Below are positions 44,928-57,800 of a DNA stretch of 64,000 nucleotides, piece by piece. The DNA lies in the NCBI GenBank assembly GCA_036346375.1, contig CM070518.1, forward strand, positions 3,914,182 to 3,978,181. The letters run 5' to 3'. Below the pieces are notes generated by a model. The model was not told where the DNA came from, did no database searches, and saw nothing but the letters and a program-made list of their open reading frames with translations. The DNA comes from Guadua angustifolia. Its lineage: Eukaryota; Streptophyta; Magnoliopsida; Poales; Poaceae. The translations under genes were made by a program, and so were the position numbers. Each line of letters opens with the position of its first letter. Position 1 is the first letter of the stretch.

Positions 44928-45552
44928 TCCTCTGCACTGTTAAGATATAGATTGATTTGAGTCTATATATATTTGGTTGGCGCTCTATCTATATGTGAGT
45001 AAATCTAAATCTATCTCTCATTGCCTTCTACTATATATTTGGCACCCACTTGTATAAGAAAACCAATCTAATAATAATAAAGAGAGAGAATAGAATTTCG
45101 TCTACCTACATTGTATGTGCTCCCTATTTGTGCATATTGTTCTTTGATGCATCGTAATTGATCAAGCATAGACAACTTCGTTTTACAACATGTTATTAGC
45201 ACGAAACTCCACCGAGGCCAATTAAGATCGTCCGCTTGCATGAATCGACACTACTTCAAATTTGACTGGTAACATACGATTAAATCTACAACAAGCCATA
45301 CGTAAATTTGAGCTACATAAGTTGATTGCACCTGAATAGTCTTCTAATCCTATAGATTACTTTCCCTTATTACCTAGTTATTCAGATGAAATCAACAAAT
45401 TAGGGTTCGTCAATGTAATGTTCATCATCAAAGAAAATTCCCCATCGGATGCGCTTGTATCACAACCGATAGGCCACAAGTTTCATCGGCCCTGTGCGCC
45501 GCGTCAGCAAGCAACCATGCATCATTGACTAGCAGCAGTGGGCCATCAGCTA
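44928..45552. other. Intergenic DNA
   Basis: AT-rich sequence, no recognised gene. Its last bases include the GCAGC target duplication of the copia element. Confidence 0.3.
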
Positions 45553-45557
45553 GCAGC

Positions 45558-45776
45558 TATTGCAAAACAAGCATGGATGATCTCATCTCATCAAGGAACG
45601 GACGTATCAAGCAACCGACTCAAACGGGATAAGACACTTATTCACAAATCAACAATAACTGTAAACCAAGAATGGATGCGAAGACATCCATTCACCATGT
45701 ATATAAACCTTGATCATGAATGGGATTGGAGATACAAGTTCATACATCATTTGTTCTTACATTGTAAATCTAAACA
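45558..45776 (+). repeat. 5' LTR of the copia element
   Basis: Starts TATTGCAAAAC (the right copy has TGTTGC, so the first G is mutated) and ends TCTAAACA. It contains a TATA-like CATGTATATAAACC at about 45697-45710. The following CGTTATCAACACG is the probable primer site region, a sequence often seen after copia LTRs in grasses; the tRNA is not assigned. Confidence 0.88.
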
Positions 45777-45944
45777 CGTTATCAACACGCTCTATTGAGT
45801 TCTGACAGAAGAAAAAAGAGGAAGAACACAACGGCGACCATCACGGTAAAGATGCCGATACTCACCCTCAATCACGCCGTCTCCATCCTCCTCATCATGG
45901 TAGTCCGCGAGTTCCGTCACGCCAAGACGTATTGGAGTCTTGGA

Positions 45945-46483
45945 TCATGACCGTCTTCGCGCAATGATCCGCCGCACCTTGATCAAACCCGTGCCACTGG
46001 CGTCTGGGTTCCCGACACGGCGGCCTTCCTCGTCGTAGATGCGCACGGGGCCTAGTTGATCATCGTCGACGTGCAGGCCCGGCCCTCGTTGATCTTCTAG
46101 GCACCGTGGCAGCCTCGAGGCTGCCCTCGCCACACCGGCTGAAGAAGCCCCGCCAAGGTGGAGGCCCCCAACCCCGGCTCCACCCGGTTTCGACTTGCGC
46201 CCCACCATGGCGGCAAGGTTCGGGGCGCCGCCCTTCTTCACTAGCAACGGCGTCTCTGCCCCACCTCCGAGCACGATTCCTCCTCCAGATCTGGCTTTTC
46301 TCGTGAACTGACACTCGGGTTTCGCCTCTCCAATGGTGTAGTACTAGGGCTTGGCATCGCCGGCTTCTCCACCCATCCCATCGGCTTTGGAGGCGGCGAT
46401 AGTGGGCTCCTCTCCTCCTCAGATGAGGGGGAGGGCCCCACCACTGAGCACCATAAGAAGAGGGGAAAGGGGTACGCCGCCAT
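45945..46483 (-). other. GC-rich antisense open region in the copia leader
   Basis: Between the LTR and gag, two overlapping minus-strand frames are open: PFPLFLWCSVVGPSPSSEEE on one, and GGAPNLAAMVGRKSKPGGAG with later HVDDDQLGPVRIYDEEG on the other. Composition is sharply GC-rich against the AT-rich copia DNA that follows. It could be a captured host-gene piece or an antisense accessory frame. No domain recognised. Confidence 0.35.
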
Positions 46484-47580
46484 GGCCGAGAATCTCCAGA
46501 TCCATGCGCTGATGACCTCCTGGCGACGGCAGTGGATCTCTACGACCGGCGACGGCGGCGGATCGGGCTACGTGGTGGCGGAGGCAAATGAGTGGGGAGC
46601 GGTTAGGGTTTCAAGCCCTAACCCTAATCGCCATTCTCCCCGTTTTTATTTGGCGTAGACGACGGGCGATCTCTTGGGCCAGATCGGCAGCCCAGGCCCA
46701 GGCTACAGCCTACTCTACCCCCGCACGTGCGCGCGCCTTTGGGCCTCTTCGCCGGCCTAGGCCCCGGCCGAATCCCCCCATACCCCTGGCAGGCCTTCGC
46801 GGGTCAAAACAGTGGCAGGCTAAAAATTCGGCCTGCACCAGTTAATCTATGTACTAATTTTATTTTTTCTACATTTATACATTTTAGTCCCTGTATTTTA
46901 TAGTATTTGCATTCTGTAGTGTATTAGTGTTGTGTCTTTATGTTTTAAGACCCCTGATGTTATCTGCAATTGTTGTATGTAAATATGTGTTTGTGTACAT
47001 ACTTGTGCATATGTGTATGTTATTAAATTTGCAACCTAACAAATTGCAATTTAATAACTTTAAACTCTCACAATTAAGAACACCTTAATTATCTTTAGGG
47101 TTTAATATAAAATTCTCACAATTAAGTACCACTTAATTGTCCAGAATTTTAAGCAAATTTTAAAACATGTCTTACATTATTTTGAGAATAAACACAAGGT
47201 GATGGAGACTAAGGCATTGGCTGCGTCTTATTCAGTTTTCTGAATATTTTTGCCTAGAGACCATGCCTTTTTGAGTAGCAATTTAATTGTCCATCACTAT
47301 GAGGTCTACATCATGTTTCAACTTGATGATTACCTATAAGTGTTACCTCAAAATAATGGTTTTGGATATATGGTCTACTCTATTTCTGGAGATTACCTTA
47401 ATTATATGGTTATACTTTATAGTATTTACCAATAATTTTTGGAGGAAGGACTACCTCCAACCATCCAAAATATAAGATATGACTTAAATTTTGCGCTTAA
47501 TATTAAAACACCACCATTAAGGTTTTAAAATTTACCAATTTTGGTGAATTAATAAAATCGATGGTTATGCCATGTAGGAA
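46484..47580 (+). other. Untranslated leader of the copia element
   Basis: A GC-rich start, then AT-rich sequence with a repeated CTCACAATTAAG motif (about 47066 and 47112). No domain coding. Confidence 0.4.
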
Positions 47581-48610
47581 ATGCAAAAAGAGTATGAAGA
47601 ACTCACCCTTGATGGGAGCAATTATCCTTCATGGGCATCGGATGCCAAAATTAGTTTTGCATCTTGAGGGATTTTAAATGCGATAAATGAACCAGTAGAA
47701 GGGGGCCCTGCAGTCCCTGATTAAATGAAGTACACTACCTTACTTTTGTCACGCACTTCTATCCATAAAGATCTCAAGAAAGAGTATCTTTTGGAAGAAA
47801 ACCCTTGTGTTCTATGGGTTGCTCTTAAAGAACGTTATGAACAACAGAAGGAAATCATATATCCTGATGCACAGCATGATTGGAATCACCTACGCTTACA
47901 AGATTTAAATCTGTGGCTGAATACAATCATGCTGTTCATAACATCTATAGTAGGTTGAAGTTTTGCGAGAAAGAACCGTCGGATGCAGAAAAGATAGAAG
48001 ACTCTATCTACTATGCTTCCAATGAGACGGTATTGTGCAATCAATACCGGAAAGAAAAATATCAGGTTTATTCCCAGCTTATTCATACATTATCTCAGGC
48101 TGAAAAGAATGATGAATTTCTTGTTAAGAATTATAAGTTGCGCCCAATTGGTTCAACACCTTTGCTTGAGGTTCATAATGTTCAGAATAAAGCTTGAATA
48201 AAAGAAAGTTCAATGGATCTCCATCTGGTAATCCAAAGAACCCCCCTGGTAGTCGCAAATTCAATAAGAACCGCAGACATCATGCTAACAAGAAGGCTCG
48301 TGGCAATGCACAACTTACTTATGACAACAAAAGACTTGGCTGTAACACACATTTTGCCACGACTTGTCGTACTCCAAAATATTTGGTTGATCTTTATCAG
48401 AAATCCCTCCGTGATGGCAAACAGAAGGCATCAAGATATGAAGCACACTTCAATCTTACAACTGAGACTTCAAAGGAGGCTAGTTGTTCGTCTTCGGTTC
48501 CCAAAGAATCACGAAACAATAAAGTCCTTACTCAGCAAATGGACCTTCCTGCAACAGACGACATGCTCATTGAGTACACTTCGGGTGACATATATGGAGA
48601 TTTATCTTAA
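47581..48610 (+). pseudogene. Copia gag, broken
   Basis: Begins MQKEYEELTLDGSNYPSWAS at 47581, then meets stops at about 47668 and 47722. It continues as ENPCVLWVALKERYEQQKEI (in a frame starting 47725), shifts at about 47910 to EYNHAVHNIYSRLKFCEKEP and QYRKEKYQVYSQLIHTLSQA, and ends at 48197. The nucleocapsid part (48194-48610) keeps ATTCRTPKYLVDLYQKSLRD but lacks most of the CCHC zinc knuckle that normally precedes it. Gag would form the virus-like particle; this one cannot. Confidence 0.85.
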
Positions 48611-48824
48611 ATCTCCAAATCCGTGATTGTTGTCAAATAGTATTATGTGTTGTAATAATTAGAGTTCAAAAACTCGTTTCTAATTTGGAGTTGTATACTT
48701 ATTTCTGCAAACTCATATGTATTGTAATATTGCATTATTGTTATGTTAGATATTCGATACAATGTGTATGTATCTCTATATGTGTTGAATAAAGAGTTTT
48801 AATTAATTCTTGTTCTTACTATAG

Positions 48825-50207
48825 ATGTCTCTTGAAGTCAGTCCCTCGGAGGAGGAACTATGCCTTGTGGATAGTTGTACCACAAACTCTATACTCATAG
48901 AGATAAAATACTTCCAAACTCTTAAGAAAAGAGAAGGAAATGTTTTAACGATCGCTGGTTGTGATGCGTTGATAGTTGGCTCTGGTCGAGCCACAATCAC
49001 CCTCCCTATGGGTACATAGATTACAATCGAGGATGTTTTGTTGTATCCTGATTCAACTCGTACCTTGTTGAGTTATAGAGATAGTCGTAAGAATGGTATT
49101 CATGTGGAAACACATGAAGAAAACAAAGAGGAGTATCTTCTCCTAACCAGACTTACTGGATATGGCGAGCAGATATGCGAAAAAATTCCAACTCTCGACT
49201 CTGGGTTGTACTATACATACATTAAGCCCATAAAACATGTTGCATACAAGATAATTTTTCAAAACGTCGATGCATTCCAAACTTGGCATGATCGACTTGG
49301 GCACCCCGGTATCGGAATGATGAGAAAAATTATCACCAATTCTATCGGTCATGATTTGATAGCTACAAAATTTCCCAAATCTTCGGATTTTATATGCACA
49401 ACATGCGCTACTGGGAAATTGATTTTAAGACCTTCACCTCTTAAAATCCGGGTTGAACCACTTAAGTTTTTTGAAAGAATTCAAGGTGACATTTGTGGTC
49501 CGATTGAGCCAACTTCTGGATCATTCAGGTACTTTATGGTTTTGATTAACGCATCTACTAGATGGTCACATGTGTGCTTATTGTCCACACGAAACCATGC
49601 CTTCGCGAAAATAATGTCTCAAATTATTAAATTGAAGGCACATTATCCTGAACATCGGATTCAATCAATCCGAATGGATAATGCTGCTGAATTTTCCTCC
49701 CATGCTTTCAATGATTATTGCATGGCTTTAGGAATTCAGGTACAACATTCTGTTCTATATGTCCATACTTAGAATGGTTTGGCTGAATCGTTGATTAAGA
49801 GAATCAAGCTCATTGTGCGTCCATTACTGATGAATTGCTCATTGCCTACGTCGTGTTGGGGTCATGTGGTCTTACACGCTGCTGATTTAATCCAACTTCG
49901 ACCAACTGCATATCATAATTCTTCCCCCATACAATTAGTACGTGGGAATCTACCAAGTATTTTCCATTTACGTAAGTTCGGATGTGCGGTGTACATTCCG
50001 ATCTCACCACCCCGGCGTACCTCTATGGGCCCTCATAGAAAATTGGGGATCTATGTGGGATTTCAATCTCCGTCGATCATTAAGTATTTAGAACCTCTTC
50101 TGAGGATCTATTTACGACCGATATCTTGTTGTATATTCAATGAGGAACATTTCCCGGCATTAGGGGGAGATTTCAAGTATCAGAAAGAATGCCGTGAAAT
50201 TGATTGA
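48825..50207 (+). pseudogene. Copia protease and integrase, with in-frame stops
   Basis: The protease carries LVDSCTTNSILIEIKYF (DSC in place of the usual DSG/DSA) and a stop at 49018-49020. Integrase: TWHDRLGHPGIGMMRKI and ICTTCATGKLI form the HHCC zinc site, GDICGPIEPTSG the first Asp and IRMDNAAEFSSHAFNDY the second. A TAG at 49770-49772 lies five codons before the catalytic Glu in NGLAESLIKRIK, where Gln is standard. The frame 49779-50207 has the tail FGCAVYIPISPPRR. The stops point to C-to-T changes in an old copy. Confidence 0.92.
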
Positions 50208-50279
50208 AATGCTCAAAGTATTTCATCCTTGGATCCACGTACTCAAGAAACCGAACTCTAAGTTCGGAAAATAATTGAT

Positions 50280-51256
50280 TTGCAAGATATTGCAAACAAC
50301 ATGCCAGATGCATTTACTGATTATAAAGGTGTCGTGAAATCTTTTATTCCTGCAAGGAATGTGCCTGAAAGAGTGGAGGTACTATATAAAACCACTCAAC
50401 CCCCGATTAACAATAAGAGGGGAAGGAGTAAGGCCTCTAAGCAGAAAAATATAGTAAATGCAGATCAACCTATGGTTGATAGATACCAAAGTGGACTTGA
50501 TCCACAACCCTCTTCGACTGCGCGCATTGCTGAACTTGGGACATCGGATAACTCCAGATCCATCATTACAGGAAATAATGATGAATCTCTTAGGGTGAAT
50601 GAAATTGCTACAAATTTCATTGAGACTGGAGAGTTATTTGACCGAAAAGCTACAGTTGACAACACTTATTTCTCTGAGTAGATTGCTGACATCCTGAATG
50701 ATCCAGAGCCTAAATCCATGGCAGAGTGTAGAAAATGCTCGGACTAGAATCAATGGAAGGAAGCGATCGAAGTAGAGATTGCCTCGCTTCATAAAAGAGA
50801 AGTATTCTCGGAAGTGATGTCCACACCTCGTGGCACTTTCCCTATAGGATACAAGTGGGTTTTCATCTGAAAACGAAATGAAAATAATGAAGTGGTGAGA
50901 TATAAAGCAAGGCTAGTAGCTCAAGGCTTCACGCAAAGGCGGTGTTGATTACAATGAGACTTATTCTCCGGTTATGAGTGGCATAACTTTTCGATATTTG
51001 ATATCCTTGGCAGTTCAAAATCGTCTATCTTTGCAGTTGATGGACGTAGTGACAGCATACTTGTATGGGTCACTGGATGCAGATATTTACATGAAGGTTC
51101 CTGATGGAATCAATGTACTGGATTCATAGGCAAATCGTAACATGTATGGCTTGAAGCAATCAGGGCGCATGTGGTACAATCGATTAAGTGAATTCCTTTC
51201 TTTAAAGGGGTACACTAATAATGATAAATGCCCATGTGTTTTCATTAAGAAATCTT
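50280..51256 (+). pseudogene. Copia connection and first half of reverse transcriptase
   Basis: After a linker (50280-50681, FIPARNVPERVEVLYKTTQP) the reverse transcriptase begins around 50740 with QWKEAIEVEIASLHKREVFS, then GYKWVFI, a stop, and RYKARLVAQGFTQR, a frameshift near 50943, then YNETYSPVMSGITFRYLISL, QLMDVVTAYLYGSLDADIYM and MYGLKQSGRMWYNRLSEFLS. The frame stops at CVFIKKSC, where the large insertion begins. The rest is at 58881-59430. Confidence 0.9.
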
Positions 51257-52259
51257 GTACCTGCCCCCACTCATTAGCGGGCGGTGTCAAATGGAGCTTC
51301 CTTCGGCGGTGCATCCACCAAATTTGGGGTTTGGTGGGAATCATCTGTACCCTTTGCGGTTTTGGCCGTCACCATCAAATCCAAGGCTGAGCTCACATCC
51401 CAGGGATGGGGCCCGAACCCTCCACCACAAGCACCTTCTCTGGGCAAATGCGCTGCATCCGAAATGGTGAATCAACTTCCGTCGGTGGAGCAGACCTTTA
51501 CCCTCAAGGTGTGGCATGGCCTAGGGTGGCGAGGAGAGCCCCCAAGACCAGAGGTGGCCGCTCCCTCAAGCAGATCTCGGTATTGCGGTTACCTGGAACA
51601 CTTTCAAAGCTCGAGGGCATCCATTGCGCTCGGCCGCGATTCTTGAGGATGGGGCGGTTTCCTCCGCCACCACCGTCGTGCTTCTCCTTCACCAAGTCAT
51701 CACTATCATCCCCTTGGCGTAGGCATCATTCTAGGGAAGGAAGTCGAATCTGGGGTACTCGGCTGCTCAAGCAGCTTGTTGGCGAGGTACTCACAGCTCT
51801 CCCTAGACATGGATGCCTGCGACATCGCCATCGCCCTTGACAAGCCCAAGCTCTCCCAATTTCGAGGAGTCTCGTCACCGCCATCATCAACGTGAGAGGT
51901 CCCCCTCCCCTCGTGGGCATGGATGTGGAAACAGTCCCGAGACGGGCAAACCCCTAGCCCGGGATATCTTTGAAACCTCATTCCGGCCCAGGTTCCGTCA
52001 ACCTAGCAAGAGGGGAAGCCATATAGCCTCCCCCCGCTCGCCCATGCCGCGGTATCAAACAGGGTTCCTTCTAGCCACTACGCTTGTTGAATGAAGGGTT
52101 CAGGGGGCTACTCCTATACCATGGCAGAATATGCAAGTACCTCGACTCTAGAATGGATAAGTACATGAAAGGAGTATGAAAGATGGAGCATCACTTTGAT
52201 AGGCTCGAGGCTCATTGGATTTCTCAAGGAGACAATTATTGGGTGGATAGTCTAGCCTG

Positions 52260-52860
52260 AGCCGTGGGCTCTTAATAGTCCCTCCCTACAGAAGTCTTCT
52301 TTGAAGTTTTAACTATGCCATCAGACCCCAAGTTACTTCTCAAGGATAATGTGGCTACGATTTCACCTCCCTCTTGGATGACTCACACCATCATATGCAT
52401 TTAGGGGGAGAAGGAACCTGAAGAAGCATTAATGGCATACATGAAGTCATATGTAATCCTTGAAGGAAGGTTCTACAACTATGAGCAATCAGCACTTGAT
52501 TTATAACAGCATAAGACGCTGTCAACACCCTCAAGTTATGCAGAGGATAATAAAAGATGGCATCAATCGCTATGCTCTTGCCACTCCTCTACACTCTATA
52601 CCAATCACTCGATCTTTCGCCCAATGAGAAATGGACCTACTTGGACCATTCCCATCGGCCGAGGGGGCTATGAGCAAGAAGTGGTAGCTGTGGATTATTT
52701 CGCTAAGTGGATAGAGGAACTTCTGCAGTTCCGTCGATACTACATTGCATTTCAGAGGCTATCCTCCTTGAAAAGCCGGAAAACTTCATCCAAAGTACGA
52801 AGTCCCTTATTGTGCCTTCTCGGTTTGAGGTGGGACTCTTGCCGCTTTCAACTTTGAAAA
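52260..52860 (+). pseudogene. Gypsy RNase H-integrase remnant
   Basis: Plus-strand pieces read LPTEVFFEVLTMPSDPKLLL, PPSWMTHTIICI, EKEPEEALMAYMKS, and then, after frame changes, DLLGPFPSAEG and VVAVDYFAKWIEE. These are the linker between RNase H and integrase and the start of the integrase core (first catalytic Asp) of a Tat-type gypsy element. Highly decayed. Confidence 0.65.
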
Positions 52861-52936
52861 GCAAGGAAATGGAGCACGCGTGAAGTATGGACAAGCTCCG
52901 CAAGCTTTACATCTAAGCTATATTGTATACCATGGC

Positions 52937-53290
52937 TCCTATACATTTTCCTTGTATGGGATTTTCACCGTCGCGGTGCATAGGGCGCCACGACCCTGTG
53001 GTCTCCCTAGCAAAGTCCATGGTGGCTTGGGCGTCCGTCGCCTCCATCATGGCGATCCTTATACATTTCTCTTGTATAGGATTTCACCCTTGCGGTGCAT
53101 AGGGTGCCACGACCCCGTGGTCTCCCTAGCAAAGTCCATGGTGGCTTGGGCGTCCGTCGCCTCCACCATGGCAGTCCTATACATTTCTCTTGTATGGGAT
53201 TTCACCCTTGCGGTGCATAGGCGCCACGACCCGTGGTCTCCCTAAACAAAAGTCCAAAAGTGGCACAGGCGTCCGTCGCCCCACCACGGC
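52937..53290. repeat. 118-bp tandem repeat, three copies
   Basis: Three adjacent units each start CCTATACATTT(C)TCTTGTAT, then GGATTTCACC, GCGGTGCATAGG, CGTGGTCTCCCTA and GGCGTCCGTCGCC. Starts are near 52937, 53054 and 53172. The third is slightly shorter and more diverged. Such repeats are known in the 3' untranslated part of Tat-type gypsy elements. Confidence 0.85.
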
Positions 53291-56200
53291 TAATGTCCTA
53301 CTAGACTCAAGGCATTAGTGACAACTTGGGCCTAGAGCCCAAGTTAATGGATGTGCTAAGGATTAGTCCCCTTGTAGCCTCCGGGCCGTCGTCGAGCGAC
53401 CTCGGGTCACCCTTGCCTTGCTCATTGCTAGCAAGGTTAACCACACTCATGCACTCTTGATCTTCTTGGGAAAGCCCCCATCTATGGGGCAAAAGCGTAC
53501 ACGATGCCCACATATTTAGTGAAGGCGCGACATGCCCTTACGAGGGACTTAGTCATTGGTCCTCACTAAGTTCATGTTGTGGATGGCTTTGGACTCCGCA
53601 ACAGGAAGCTATTGTGCAGCTCCAAGGAGTTCGCCTCTCGAAGGCTTTTGACGACAAAAGATTATTGTTCCTCCTTACGGCACTTCAAAGGTGCTCCACG
53701 ACTTTGTCTCATAAGCACCCCTAAAGCCCACTGAAGGCTTCGACCCCTAGTGGCAATGTGGTGTTTAATTACTTAGTCTCGTAAGCGCTCCACGAATGTG
53801 CTCCATGACTCAGTCTTAAGACACCTCTCGAGGACAAGGGGGCTAGTGGTGCAACCGACAAGAAGACACCATGATACTCAAAGCCTTACCATGGTGGCAG
53901 GCCTTGAGCACCCACGCATCACTCACTCGGGCCTTACTTCAAGGATTTGCCATGCTTGTACACAACAATTGCCAAGCTAGCAAAGCTATGTGCCAATGTT
54001 GGTTCCGGGCTTCCTCAAAAGCCACCCTAGCTGTATGGACAACATTCTCATCAACATCGACACTGACTATGCTAAGGAGTTCGGCGCCATCCACTCTAGC
54101 AAGGCCCGTGTCCTCAAGGGGTACTATGTTGGCAAGCTCATCATTGCAAGAAGTGAGTACTCCTTTATGCTTGTAAACTCAAGGACATCACAGGGTCTCT
54201 TCCCGGTGACACCCTGCCAATGTCAACCGTCGCTCTCTAACCCGTGAGAGAAGATGAAATCTTGACTCATCAACGTTGAGCTCTACTCGCGCACATACAC
54301 ATCAGCAAGCTTCGTTAAGGAGGCTGGCTAGTGGAACTCTCTAGATCAAGATATACTTCAAGGATGAGGATCCCAAGTAGCCCATTGCAAGCTCCTGTCG
54401 CGATACTTGGACTCTCCTAAGAGAGTGGGGCTTGCGCCCTCGACTAAGCGCCCATAGTCAATGCCCTACAATAGATGTAGCTGCTTGTTGCGCCCTCGCT
54501 CAATGCTCGAGCTTAGATCCAGAGCACTGCACATCTTTAACGTCTGCGCCCAATAAACAGCGGTGGTGTGGCATCCCAATGAGACCAAGGAAGAAATGGG
54601 ATTTTAGCACGACCTCTACATGTTGGCACCCTCTCAGCAGAGTTGCACTGCATGCACTTTTGGTTGTGGCAGAATCCCTGGCACCTGCGACCTTGAGCCC
54701 CTCGAGGCTCAGCCGCCACTAGGTGCGGTCATGGACGCTGAGGCGCTCCACCGCCTCGACGTCTCCCACGACGACGACATCATGATTCTTCTCGAACTCT
54801 GTGGAGTTCGCCGTCACATTCTTTGGCGCATCCTTCCTCGCGCCCGTCACCACCACAACAAATCCCATACGCACGCGCGAGATCCTGCAGTTCAAAGCTT
54901 CGGTACAAAGCTCATCCTCACCCATTCCTCCTACATCGGCGAGGCTCTGCACGAGAGTTTCCCAAGAATCTCAGCAAGCCGGCGATCACGCTTCTGATGA
55001 TCACCAATGGCGGTCGAGGCACCCACCTGGAAGGTACACCGCCATTTTGGGAGCTGGTCACATCCGTCGGCGAGCTCTGTCTCGGGGTGGCCATCTCATT
55101 GGGCGACCCGTGGCGCTACCTATCTCGTTGGGTGCAGCGGGGCTACCCAAGGGTGTGGTGTTGGCCTTTAAGAGCACGGTGTCAGCGTAGTGTGGCGTAG
55201 CGGCCGGACGGCGAGAACTGAACACATGCATGCGGGAGGCGGCGTCCACGCTCTACATGCTGCCTGTTCACATCGTGTCGCTCAACTCGGTCTTTGTTGT
55301 GCACCTGCTGGTCCAGCAGCGGTGGTGATCTTGATGCCCAAAGTTCAAGATGGGCGCGATCTTTGGACGACATCGGCGGTGGCGCTTGACAATGGTGGCC
55401 TGGTGCTCTCAGCGGCCAGAGCCCGGTGGTGGATAAACACGACACGAGCTCCATCGGGAACATGCTATGGATTTGAATGAGAAAGGAAAATATAGGCTCT
55501 TGGCGCCCGCCGCAGATAAATACGTGCTCCAGCGTCCACGGTGTCGGCGTCCTTAGCCAGCCCTTGCCCGTGGGTCGGCGCATGGCATTCTTGATGCACA
55601 AGCACCTGCGCCATCTCTCTGCGGCCGCTCTCACGTCTGCGCGGCATGCCCGTGCCTTGCGTAGCACTCGCAACCGGCGTGCATGGCGCTCCTCACCCAC
55701 TACGGTCGTGACACGCATCGTGCCCAAGTGCCACAACACTCTGGGCCCAAGTGCCTCGCGCAATGTGCCCGGCACCCTACTATAGTGCTCCGTGCCTGTG
55801 TATGAAGTGCCCAGCGCTCCTTCACCCGCTGGCTTGGCACCTTGCGGCCGAGACGCCTGTGCCCCTCTCCACGCCAATGTCGTCCCAGCAAATCGCGCCA
55901 CCTAATCGGCGTAGCATACTGCTACAGCCATTGCATCGCACAGCGTGGTCAAATGTCACATACACCTTGTCGAGGCCTGCGCCTGTTGCCATGGCTATGT
56001 GCGCCCTACAGCTGGTGCCCCTTGCCCTCTGAATGTGCGTGGCGGTGTTCTCTGGTGCGTGCGGCATGTTACTGCGCCTGCGCCCCTCCTCAGCAAGCGC
56101 CCGATGTGGTGGCGCCCTGTGTTGGGGCTTCGCTTGCGCCTGCGGCCCCTCTGCCATGTGCTCGCACAAGGGGGACAGCCCGCGCCCTGCGTCCCCGTTG

Positions 56201-57072
56201 GCCAAGCGCCCTACTACTCCTTGCGATCGGCGCCCTGCTGCGTGTTCTCGGGTGTCCTGTTCCTCACTTGGGCGCCCTGCGACCCAAGGCTTGCGCACTG
56301 CGGCCTTGCGCCCGAGACCTACGCTCCCATGCGCCCTGCAGCGCCCCTTCTAGCACCCTGCAGCGACCACACTTGAGCCAAACGCCCTGCACCTCCCGGC
56401 GCCCTTCAACCGCATGCGCTATATTCACGTGCGATGCCAGGGCGATCTGGCGTCCTTTCGGCTTAGTGTTGAAAAGCGAACTGCGGCGCGGCTTGCTGGA
56501 TCTGGCGGCGGCGAAAGTTGTCTCACCTTGGCGGCAGCGCCTGTGCCGCATGCAGTCCCCTTCCGGTCGCAGTGGCGACCGTCCCCAGCGATGGCGGCGG
56601 ATATCCGGCGGCGAGCGAGGTTAGCTCACCTCGGCGTCGGCGCCACATGCCGCGGGGCAGCATCGCCGAAACGGCGGCGGTGCCGTCTGGCGAAGAACTA
56701 CGAACACGAGTGGCAAAAGACAAAGACCCACTCGCCCGGCCTGTGACACCCTCGCGCGTGTCATCGCGGATCCCTCACGGTCGCGGCGATATCATAGCAG
56801 CGATGTAGCGGCCCTCCGCCTCGGCGGCGGCGCTCTCGCGCGTGCGATGGTCCGTCCGGGTGAGCAGCGGCGGCGATGCTTCTTCCGCGTAGCGCGGACC
56901 TCAACCACGGGCGGGATCGGTTCCGCATCCGGACACCAACACTAGCGCCGCGCTTGCATGTCTGAGGCTAAGCGGGCGACAGGCGAGGTCCATTCACTGG
57001 CGCGAGACTTAAGCACCTGCTGTGAACAATCGCTGCGCATCTGGCGGCCCTCGATGGAAGCTCGGCGGCGCC
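53291..57072. other. Unclassified repeat-derived DNA
   Basis: Contains many overlapping open frames on both strands (for example 55182-55901 minus and 55842-56624 plus), explained by GC-rich composition. A stretch at 54000-54170 reads NILINIDTDYAKEFGAIHSS on the + strand and looks protein-like, but I cannot place it. No gene is called. Confidence 0.35.
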
Positions 57073-57800
57073 TCTATCTAGCGCCTGCGCTCGGCGCCCG
57101 GCGCCCGAGCCTCGGCAATCGCGTCGGCGATGCCAAAGTGCTCGGCGCCTGCGCCTCTGCTCCCAGCGCCCTGCGCCGTCGCCATCGCCTCTGCGCCAGC
57201 GCCAATCTCAGCGATCCGCGCGGCAGCGCCAAAGTACTTTCGGCGCCAGCGCCATGCCTCGGCGATCCCGCACGGCAGCGTCAAAGTGCTGGCGCCTGCG
57301 CCCAGCGCCTCAGCGATCCCTCGCCGGCAGCGTCAAAAGTGCTTTCGGCGCCTGCGCCGCTCGCTCCCAGCGCCTGCGCCCAGCGCCTCGGCGATCCGCG
57401 GCAGCGGCGTCAAAGTGCCAGCGCCTGCGCCTTCCGCTCCGGCGCCCTACACCTACGCCCATCGCCCGGCGCCTGATGCCTCGGCGATCCGCGGCGGCGC
57501 CAAAGTGCTCAGCACCTGCGCCTCCGCTCTGGCGCCACATGCCTCCGCTCTGGCGCCTGCGCCTCGCTCCGGCGCCCTCGCCCGCGTCCGTGCGCCTGCG
57601 CCTCTGCGCCTAAGGCCCGGCACCTCAACCCCTCGCGTCGGTTGCCTGGCGCTTCGGCGCCTGCGCCTCCGCGCGCTCTGCGCCTCAACGTCGCGTCGGC
57701 GGCACTAAGCGGCCTGCTCGGCACCTGCGCCTGCGCCTCTGCGCCCGGAGCCTGCGCCTCAACGCCCGCGTCGGCAGCCTAAGCGTCGGCGCCTGTGTCC
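57073..57800. repeat. GC-rich degenerate minisatellite
   Basis: Dozens of variants of GGCGCCTGCGCCTCCGCTC alternate with CCTCGGCGATCCGCGGCAGC and GTCAAAGTGCT words. Composite units are about 55-75 bp and change along the array. The very long open frames in all frames of this region are a consequence of the repeat. Confidence 0.75.
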
